From an uncultured Chloroflexota bacterium (lineage in GTDB: Bacteria; Chloroflexota; Dehalococcoidia; UBA3495), in assembly GCA_913020235.1 (NCBI GenBank), contig CAJWBT010000041.1, positions 1-11,411 of the forward strand: a stretch of DNA of 11,411 nt, read 5' to 3'. The stretch's first letter is position 1. Every line of letters starts with the position of its first letter. The notes below the pieces were generated by a model, which worked only from the letters and a program-made list of their open reading frames with translations, had not been told where the DNA came from and did no database searches. The position numbers and the translations under genes are program-made. Positions 6,307 to 11,411 of the stretch are shown in pieces.

Positions 6307-7116
6307 GTGAACCGAGTTCGCACGTCGCTGAGTCTCGCATTGGCTGGACTGATCCTGGTGTTCGCCGGGTGCGTCCAGGAAGTGGCGCGAGAAGCGACCA
6401 CGACCGCCACCATCTCGCCGGCAACGCCGGTCCCGACATCGACCTCCAATCCGGTACCGCGCCCAACCGTGACTCCAGCCCCCACTTCTACCACGGTGCC
6501 GGCTCCCACTCCAACCACCAGACCTACTCCAAATCCCACGGCTGCCCCAACGGCGACACCCAGTTTGCCTCCGACCGCCACGCCACCGCCCACGGCTGGG
6601 CCGGCTCCACGGCTGCTCCTCGACGTGCGGGCTCCGGCGGACGGAAGCACTGTGAGCGGCAACGCCGTCGTGGTCCACGGTGTCACCACGCCTGGGGCAT
6701 CGGTCACCATCGAAGACCTGACGGCCTCGGTGGGTGAGGGCGGAAGATTTCAGGAGGAGATCACCCTCATTCCGGGGATCAACGTCATCCACGTGGTCGC
6801 CAGGGATTCCAAGGGGAACCGGGAAAGCAAATCCCTGAGAATCACCTCTCTGGCCCTTCCTCCCCAGCCGTTTCTGCTCTTCGTTACCGAGCCGGAGGAC
6901 CAGAGCATCGTGCCCGAGCGCTCCATTCGCCTCTCCGGCCGCACTGGGCCAGAGGCGATTACCAGCATTAACGGGGTTTCGGTACCGGTGGATGAGCTTG
7001 GATTCTTCTCCACCATCCTATTCCTGAGCCCGGGCCCCAACATCATCGATGTTGTGGCCACCAACAACGATGGGAGGGTCCTGAGCACTGTAATCGCGGT
7101 AATCTACCGGCCGTAA
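6307..7116 (+). CDS. Lipoprotein with Pro/Thr stalk and two Ig-like repeats
   Basis: This is a 269-residue exported lipoprotein. The N-terminus (MNRVR, then a hydrophobic stretch) ends in the lipobox LVFAGC, so Cys22 would be lipidated after cleavage by signal peptidase II. Residues about 36-98 form a low-complexity Pro/Thr/Ala stalk (PTPTP-like), a probable extended wall spacer and possible O-glycosylation region. Two similar beta domains follow (about 104-180 and 191-267). Each has a P-x-D-x-S start, a V-x-G strand, a G-F/G-R-F turn, and an ending LxPGxNxIxVVAxxxxG. This matches bacterial Ig-like/glucodextranase domain-B repeats. No catalytic domain is present, so it is a binding, structural or sensing protein. 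The GTG start is supported by GGGAG (6295-6299, spacing 7). It lies between the kinase and the giant exported protein. Confidence 0.85.
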   Translation: MNRVRTSLSLALAGLILVFAGCVQEVAREATTTATISPATPVPTSTSNPVPRPTVTPAPTSTTVPAPTPTTRPTPNPTAAPTATPSLPPTATPPPTAGPAPRLLLDVRAPADGSTVSGNAVVVHGVTTPGASVTIEDLTASVGEGGRFQEEITLIPGINVIHVVARDSKGNRESKSLRITSLALPPQPFLLFVTEPEDQSIVPERSIRLSGRTGPEAITSINGVSVPVDELGFFSTILFLSPGPNIIDVVATNNDGRVLSTVIAVIYRP

Positions 7117-7122
7117 ACGGCC
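7109..7122 (+). terminator. Hairpin holding the lipoprotein stop codon in its loop
   Basis: GGCCG (7109-7113) and CGGCC (7118-7122) form a perfect 5-bp stem closing the loop TAAA, which contains the TAA stop. No T-run follows. It may weaken read-through into the next gene or protect the 3' end. A small AGCA/TGCT pair sits just after it. Confidence 0.3.
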
Positions 7123-7159
7123 AAAGCAACCTGCTGGGAAGCGCTATCAAGCGTGATGC

Positions 7160-7175
7160 GTAACACACTGGTAAC
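7160..7175 (+). promoter_or_regulatory. Direct repeat GTAAC-N6-GTAAC upstream of the giant exported protein
   Basis: Two exact GTAAC copies (7160-7164 and 7171-7175) repeat with an 11-bp period, 65 bases before the preferred start codon. The pattern matches the pair at 6238-6253. It is the expected form of an OmpR-family binding site and a response regulator is encoded nearby. I could not find a convincing -10 downstream, the best being TGTGATGCT around 7184-7192. Confidence 0.35.
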
Positions 7176-7240
7176 GTTTCTCATGTGATGCTGAGGATTG
7201 GCTGACCGAGATGAATGCAATCCTACCAGGAGACGACCGC

Positions 7241-10200
7241 ATGGGCGGTGGCAACAACCGAAATCGATGGCGCAGGCGCCTGGTGCCTCCCTTGGGTTTG
7301 ATCGGGATAGGGCTCCTTGGCCTGGGCCTGTTCGCCGGCAGCGTGGCGGCCCAACCCTACGCGGATTGGGACGGGACCTTCGGCGGCGCCAATGACGAGG
7401 TAGCCTACGCCGTCCAACAAACGGCCGATGGCGGCTTCATTGTAGTCGGAGAGACCCGCACCTTCGGCGCGGGTGGCCGCGACGCCTGGCTGGTGAAGCT
7501 CAACGCCGGCGGGACCTCTGAATGGAGCCAGACCTTCGGCGGCCCGGGGGACGACGTCGCCTACGATGTCCAGCAGACCGGTGATGGAGGCTTCGTTGTG
7601 GCGGGCGAGACCCACTCTTTCCGGACAGGCTCAGCGGTGAAGAGCGATTTCTGGCTGGTCAAGACCGATGCGTCTGGAAGCGAGTTGTGGAACCAGCGGT
7701 TCGGCAATACCGAGCTTCCCGGGGTCTTGGACCTTCCTACGCTCGACGAGGCCCATGCCGTCCAAGAGACCGGTGACGGGGGCTATATCCTGGCTGGCTG
7801 GACCATGGCCGGTCCCAGCAACGACTTCTGGCTGGTCAAGACCGACGTGACCGGGGAGTACCAGTGGGACCGCCAATTTGGCGGCACCTCGCACGATCAG
7901 GCCTATGCCGTTCGGCCAACGGCGGACGGAGGCTATGTCCTTGCCGGCAAGACGGACTCTCAGGGCGCTGGCGCCAGCGATTTCTGGCTGGTGAAGACGG
8001 ACGCCGCCGGAGATGAGGAGTGGAACAAGACCTTCGGCGGCCCCCTGATCGATGAGGCCCGCGATGTTCAGCAGACGGCGGACGGTGGTTACATCCTGGC
8101 CGGCTTTACCTGGTCCTCCGGGGCGGGTTTCGCCGATTTCTGGCTTGTAAAGACGGACGCCTCCGGTAATGAGGAGTGGAACAGGACCTTCGGAGGTACC
8201 ACAAGGGACGTGGCCCATGCCGTCCGCCAGACCGCGGATGGAGGATACGTTCTTGCCGGATGGAGCGAGTCTTCCCCGGACGGTGACCATTTCTGGGTGG
8301 TGAAGACGGACGCATCCGGAAGCGAGGAATGGAACGAAACGTATGGGGAGTCTTCGGGTGCCCAGGCGGTGCAGCAAACCACTGATGGAGGCTTCGTCAT
8401 CGCCGGATGGACCGGTTCCCTTGCGGGGATCCGTGATTTCCGCGTGGTGAAGACGGCAGCGGCGCGCGAGAGTCTGGGCGCCAAGGTGGTCGTCCTGAAA
8501 AATACTGGACCGTCGGCCATCACTACGGCCGAGGTGGGTTTCGATGCTCCACCGGGCGGTACGGCGCACAAGTTCCGGTACGCGGGCTCATTTCTCTCCC
8601 AGGTCAACCCATTGCCGCCCGGCGAAACGGCTTGCACCGACACCCTTTCAGAGTTCCCTCCGGGCACGCACCTGGTATCGGACCAGATCGGTTCGTTCGA
8701 TGTCTCCTCGGTCGACGCAATCTCCGCTGGCTGGGGCTCGCCGGCAATCGTCGCTGATTCGACGGAATTGCCCTTCGATCTGGCCCACGATTCGGCCACG
8801 GGCGGACGGATCGCCGGGGTCCTTCTGTTCCCATCCGCGTCTCCTTGTGCGGCCGGCGGCACGTACACATCCGGGGCCGGGCCCACCCCTGCACCCACCC
8901 CCGAGCCGGCGCCGGATGCGACCGCGCCGACCTCCAGGGACTTCTTCGGGACCGTTGTTTCCGTTGGAGAAGACTTCTTGTTGGTGAGTACCGACACTGA
9001 GACCGTGGAGGTGCCGGTTACCGCTGAGACCATCATCCGCCTGCCCCAAAAGAGTGACGCCGACATTACGGACCTGGCTGAGGGCGACGTGGTCGCCGTG
9101 TCCCTCAGCGAGGCGGACGGCGACCCCGCCGAGGGCCAGATTTTCCTGATCCCGGAAAAGACTCGGTACCGGCACGTACCGGGGGTGGTCACAGCAGTTT
9201 CTGACTCCGAGATAACGCTTCAGCCACCGGGAGGGGCGGCAGGGCCCATCACGCTGCTTTTCACTTCAAGTACCACTATTCGCTTTTACAAAGGCGAAAC
9301 GGACCTGGCTGAGGGGTCTTTCGTGGTGGTGGGGACCGTCGGGGACCCGGTAGTTGGCGGAGCACCCCTTGAAGCCCGGGAGATAAATGTGACCTCCGGG
9401 AAGCCCACACTTGAGGGCCCAGATGCACCGGAAGAGCCGACGGCAGCGGACTCTGCGAAAGGCCAAACGAGTCTGGATATCCGGGGGGGGTTCGAAGGCC
9501 TCGACCAGGACAGCAACCTGATCATCGACGGGACTTCGGTGGCCGTTGACGCGGATACCGAGATCGCGGCAGGCCTTGTAGTCGGCCAGCAGGTGAACAT
9601 CAAGGCGGTGCTGAAACCGGATGGCTCCATCATAGCCCTGGAGGTGGAAGAGGAGGACGATGGTGGCCTGGTGCCTGGCACTATGAGCCTGGAAGGTTCC
9701 TTTGATGGGGTGGACGACGAAGGGAACTGGCTCGTTGGCCCGATCCGGGTATCGATTGGCCCGGGCACCGACACCGATGGCTTGCCTCCGGTGGGCCAGC
9801 AGGTGAAGGTACGTGCCGTTTTCCAAGAGGATGGTTCCCTGCTGGCGCGGGAAGTGGAGAACAAAGGGCTCTTTGGAAGGGGCGGCAAAGACGCGGACGA
9901 AGTGACACTGAAGGGGACCTTCCTGGGTTCGGACGCGGTGGGGAACTGGATCGTCAACGGCATGCGCGTGGCCGTGGATTCCCTGACCCGACTTGAAGGA
10001 AGCCCGGCGGTGGGCCGGCGGATCGCCGTGGAAGCTCTCCGGGGGAAGGGCGGCTCTCTACGGGCCGTTAAGGTGGAGGCCGACAAGGGGGGCCCAAGCC
10101 AGGGGAAGAAGGACGCGAAGCTCCAGGGCACCGTCGAAGAAATCCTGGTTGACGGTACCCTCATTGTCGACGGGTATCGCGTGATCCTGGGCGCTTTGAC

Positions 10201-11224
10201 CGAGCTGGAAGACGGCGTCCAAGTGGGCGATGTCGTGGAGGTCGAGGCCCTGCTGCAGAAGGACGGCTCCCTCCTGGCCGAAGAGGTCGACAGCCTGGGG
10301 AAGGTGGATGCCGAGGATATCCCGCCGGCCGGTAATGTGCAGATTGAGGGCACCCTGGAATCGATCGACGATGAGAACCACACCCTGGTGGTCAACGGTA
10401 TCAAGGTTGCCGTTAGCGCCTTGTCGGAGACCAAGGGGGAGTTGTTAGTAGGTTCGCTGATCAAGCTGGAAGGCGTTCTGCTCCCGGATGGCTCGGTTAG
10501 CGCCCAAGAACTCACGGGACAGGGTAGGGCGGCAACCGCCAGCGGCACCGAGGTCAAGGTCGAGGGGGTTATCGAGCGGGTCAACCGCGACACAGCGGGA
10601 AACATCGAGAGCGTGGAGATCGACGGTCTGACACTCAGCGTGGGAGCCCTAACCAAAGTTGAAGGCACAATGGAGCCGGGGGCCGAGGTTTCAGCCAAGG
10701 CAATCGTCAGCAACGGCGCATTCTTGGCCAGCAAGGTGGAAAGCATAGCCGGTTTGGGGCTGTCCGAAACGGCCGAGGTCCAGATCGAGGGCGCAATAGA
10801 GGCGCTTCGGCTGGACACCGAAGGACAAATGGAGGCCATCTCGGTCAACGGCGTCGAGGTAGCGATAGGCGCTTTCACCAAGCTAGGGGGTACTATTGAA
10901 GTGGGGGCTCCCGTGGAGATCAAGGGAGGCGTCAGCGAAGGCGCCCTTGTAGCCAGGACAGTTGAGGCTGGTAGTTCCAAATCGAAGAGGACGGCTCCGT
11001 TCAAGTTTGATCTCGTGGGTACGATCGAAGTGATGGTGCTGGACCCCGACTTCAATCTCCTGGCGTTGGTTGTGAACGGCGAGAAGATCGCGGTGGAAGC
11101 GCTTACCTGGGTGAAGACCGTGTTGGAGCCCGGCAAAGAGGTGTCAATGGAGGTCGTCGTCGGCTACGGCGAGTTCGTTGCCAGCAAGATCAAGGAGGGC
11201 ACGGGTGGGGAGGCGCTGCCGTAG
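7241..11224 (+). CDS. Giant exported protein: seven propeller-like repeats, middle domain, ten DUF5666-like repeats
   Basis: This is a 1327-residue secreted protein of unknown function. Residues 1-37 are a signal peptide: arginine-rich n-region NRWRRR, hydrophobic core GLIGIGLLGLGLF, probable cleavage after SVAA. Residues 43-408 hold seven repeats of about 52 residues (W-x3-FGG, AxxVQQTxDGGYxLAG, DFWLVKTDASG), enough for a seven-bladed beta-propeller. Residues about 409-545 form an unrecognised domain with the only two cysteines (C465, C536), a possible disulfide. A Pro/Thr linker follows (548-564). Residues about 568-1319 hold ten DUF5666-like beta repeats. No C-terminal membrane anchor or sortase signal is visible. 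I chose ATG 7241 because AGGAG (7228-7232) sits 8 bases before it and the product then begins with a normal signal peptide. ATG 7211 would add ten residues with a poorly spaced ribosome site. The role is probably surface binding or scaffolding. Confidence 0.85.
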   Translation: MGGGNNRNRWRRRLVPPLGLIGIGLLGLGLFAGSVAAQPYADWDGTFGGANDEVAYAVQQTADGGFIVVGETRTFGAGGRDAWLVKLNAGGTSEWSQTFGGPGDDVAYDVQQTGDGGFVVAGETHSFRTGSAVKSDFWLVKTDASGSELWNQRFGNTELPGVLDLPTLDEAHAVQETGDGGYILAGWTMAGPSNDFWLVKTDVTGEYQWDRQFGGTSHDQAYAVRPTADGGYVLAGKTDSQGAGASDFWLVKTDAAGDEEWNKTFGGPLIDEARDVQQTADGGYILAGFTWSSGAGFADFWLVKTDASGNEEWNRTFGGTTRDVAHAVRQTADGGYVLAGWSESSPDGDHFWVVKTDASGSEEWNETYGESSGAQAVQQTTDGGFVIAGWTGSLAGIRDFRVVKTAAARESLGAKVVVLKNTGPSAITTAEVGFDAPPGGTAHKFRYAGSFLSQVNPLPPGETACTDTLSEFPPGTHLVSDQIGSFDVSSVDAISAGWGSPAIVADSTELPFDLAHDSATGGRIAGVLLFPSASPCAAGGTYTSGAGPTPAPTPEPAPDATAPTSRDFFGTVVSVGEDFLLVSTDTETVEVPVTAETIIRLPQKSDADITDLAEGDVVAVSLSEADGDPAEGQIFLIPEKTRYRHVPGVVTAVSDSEITLQPPGGAAGPITLLFTSSTTIRFYKGETDLAEGSFVVVGTVGDPVVGGAPLEAREINVTSGKPTLEGPDAPEEPTAADSAKGQTSLDIRGGFEGLDQDSNLIIDGTSVAVDADTEIAAGLVVGQQVNIKAVLKPDGSIIALEVEEEDDGGLVPGTMSLEGSFDGVDDEGNWLVGPIRVSIGPGTDTDGLPPVGQQVKVRAVFQEDGSLLAREVENKGLFGRGGKDADEVTLKGTFLGSDAVGNWIVNGMRVAVDSLTRLEGSPAVGRRIAVEALRGKGGSLRAVKVEADKGGPSQGKKDAKLQGTVEEILVDGTLIVDGYRVILGALTELEDGVQVGDVVEVEALLQKDGSLLAEEVDSLGKVDAEDIPPAGNVQIEGTLESIDDENHTLVVNGIKVAVSALSETKGELLVGSLIKLEGVLLPDGSVSAQELTGQGRAATASGTEVKVEGVIERVNRDTAGNIESVEIDGLTLSVGALTKVEGTMEPGAEVSAKAIVSNGAFLASKVESIAGLGLSETAEVQIEGAIEALRLDTEGQMEAISVNGVEVAIGAFTKLGGTIEVGAPVEIKGGVSEGALVARTVEAGSSKSKRTAPFKFDLVGTIEVMVLDPDFNLLALVVNGEKIAVEALTWVKTVLEPGKEVSMEVVVGYGEFVASKIKEGTGGEALP
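7367..8464 (+). repeat. Seven tandem ~52-residue propeller-like repeats
   Basis: Within the giant protein, repeats begin at Trp43, 95, 150, 209, 261, 313 and 364 (numbered from ATG 7241). Each runs W-x-x-T/Q-F-G-G, then a D-x-A-x-x-V-Q-Q-T-x-D-G-G-Y/F strand, then A-G-x-T, then D-F-W-L-V-K-T-D-A-S-G. The third is longer (an extra NTELPGVLDLPT stretch) and the seventh is degenerate (RDFRVVKTAA). Seven copies equal the commonest closed propeller number. The copies are diverged in DNA, so this is old duplication. Confidence 0.85.
8942..11197 (+). repeat. Ten tandem ~72-residue DUF5666-like repeats
   Basis: Two diverged copies (about residues 568-640 and 646-718) are followed by eight regular ones starting near 746, 816, 889, 960, 1034, 1106, 1181 and 1257, a period of about 70-76. 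The core pattern is L/I-x-G-T-x-x-x-x-D..L-I-V-N-G-x-x-V-A-V-x-x-x-T-x-x-x-G..V-G-x-x-V-x-V-x-A-x-L-x-x-D-G-S-L-x-A-x-x-V-E. This is the short OB-like beta repeat known as DUF5666, common in exported proteins. Confidence 0.85.
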
Positions 11225-11226
11225 GA

Positions 11227-11287
11227 CCACGGCTAGGCCGCGGCGCCTGACCAACGGCTGGGAGCACCGGGCCACGTCCGGCCGGTG
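11227..11287 (+). terminator. Two terminator-like hairpins after the giant protein gene
   Basis: The first, CCACGGC-TAG-GCCGCGG (11227-11243), is a 7-bp stem with one A/C mismatch starting three bases after the stop codon. The second, CACCGG (11265-11270) with CCGGTG (11282-11287), extends inward by CC/GG around a bulged G. Neither has a T-run. They sit directly before the tRNA-Asp promoter and may insulate it. Confidence 0.4.
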
Positions 11288-11290
11288 CGC

Positions 11291-11319
11291 TTGACACCCT
11301 AATTGGAAAATCATACACT
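11291..11319 (+). promoter_or_regulatory. Sigma70-type promoter of tRNA-Asp
   Basis: A perfect -35 TTGACA (11291-11296), a 17-base AT-rich spacer and -10 TACACT (11314-11319) lie about 40 bases before the tRNA. Predicted transcription start is near 11326. It is the best promoter in the window. Confidence 0.75.
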
Positions 11320-11358
11320 CAGGAGGCCAGGGACATCGTTTGCCTGGCTTATTGGACT

Positions 11359-11411
11359 GGCCCGGTGGTGTAGCGGTTAACATGCAGCCCTGTCAAGGCT
11401 GAGATCGTGGG
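11359..11411 (+). tRNA. tRNA-Asp(GTC), 5' part
   Basis: The acceptor strand GGCCCGG (11359-11365), D arm with GTGT/ACAT and AGCGGTTA loop, anticodon stem CAGCC/GGCTG (11385-11389/11397-11401) and loop CTGTCAA with anticodon GTC (11392-11394) are all present. The variable loop AGATC and the T-stem start GTGGG reach the window edge, which cuts off the 3' end. Anticodon GTC reads GAC/GAU (aspartate). Confidence 0.94.

Noticed and set aside
7211..7240. Upstream ATG of the giant gene as its start
   Set aside because: The nearest ribosome-like site is 13 bases away, and it would put ten extra residues before a normal signal peptide. ATG 7241 has AGGAG at the right distance.
7367..8464. CRISPR-like or recent tandem DNA repeat
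   Set aside because: The repetition is at protein level with diverged codons, unequal spacing and a continuous reading frame.
8089..9192. A 367-codon minus-strand frame opposite the giant exported protein
   Set aside because: It is compositional shadow of a GC-rich repeat gene and has no recognisable domain.
9286..11136. A 616-codon open frame on the minus strand, opposite the DUF5666-like repeats
   Set aside because: Its product is a Ser/Thr/Pro-rich low-complexity string with no domain, mirroring the third-position bias of the well-supported + strand repeat gene.
1..11411. Genomic island bounded by the two tRNA genes
   Set aside because: I see no integrase, transposase or direct repeat of a tRNA end, and composition is fairly even. 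Two tRNAs at the edges may simply reflect where the window was cut.

Overview
The window is GC-rich, gene-dense bacterial DNA. All protein genes I support lie on the + strand, and a partial tRNA gene stands at each edge: tRNA-Ser(CGA) on the left and tRNA-Asp(GTC) on the right. The Pro/Thr-stalk lipoprotein, the DUF5666-repeat secreted protein, the DUF35/thiolase-like pair and the PAC2-family gene together suggest Chloroflexota (SAR202/Dehalococcoidia-like). This placement is inference from gene content, with no phylogenetic marker to support it. I see no transposase, integrase, phage gene or CRISPR array.

Left part (1-2620): after tRNA-Ser there are about 320 non-coding bases with a perfect 9-bp inverted repeat and a candidate sigma70-type promoter. 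Then comes a two-gene acyl-CoA unit: a small zinc-ribbon/OB-fold DUF35 protein and a thiolase-fold protein. The second lacks the usual thiolase catalytic signature and carries a tyrosine where the His/Asn motif normally sits, as in DUF35-partnered thiolase-like aldolases. A compact capless HAD-family protein with a TTG or GTG start follows.

Middle (2621-4326): a 417-base gap holds what looks like a decayed KOW-type fragment. It also holds a string of three stem-loop units just upstream of a PAC2-family gene (3038-3988). A second gap (3989-4326) holds GC-rich hairpins and an extended -10 promoter candidate.

Right part (4327-11224): an OmpR-type response regulator, a histidine kinase with two membrane segments and almost no extracytoplasmic part, a lipoprotein with a long Pro/Thr stalk and two Ig-like/glucodextranase-B-like repeats, and a 1327-residue exported protein. 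The exported protein has seven propeller-like repeats, a middle domain with the protein's only two cysteines, and ten DUF5666-like repeats. Direct repeats of the form GTRAC-N6-GTAAC, with an 11-bp period, lie upstream of both envelope genes. This spacing suits OmpR-family regulators, so I propose one envelope module in which the two-component pair controls the lipoprotein and the giant exported protein. The module and its function are inference. The window closes with terminator-like hairpins and a good promoter (TTGACA-17-TACACT) driving tRNA-Asp.
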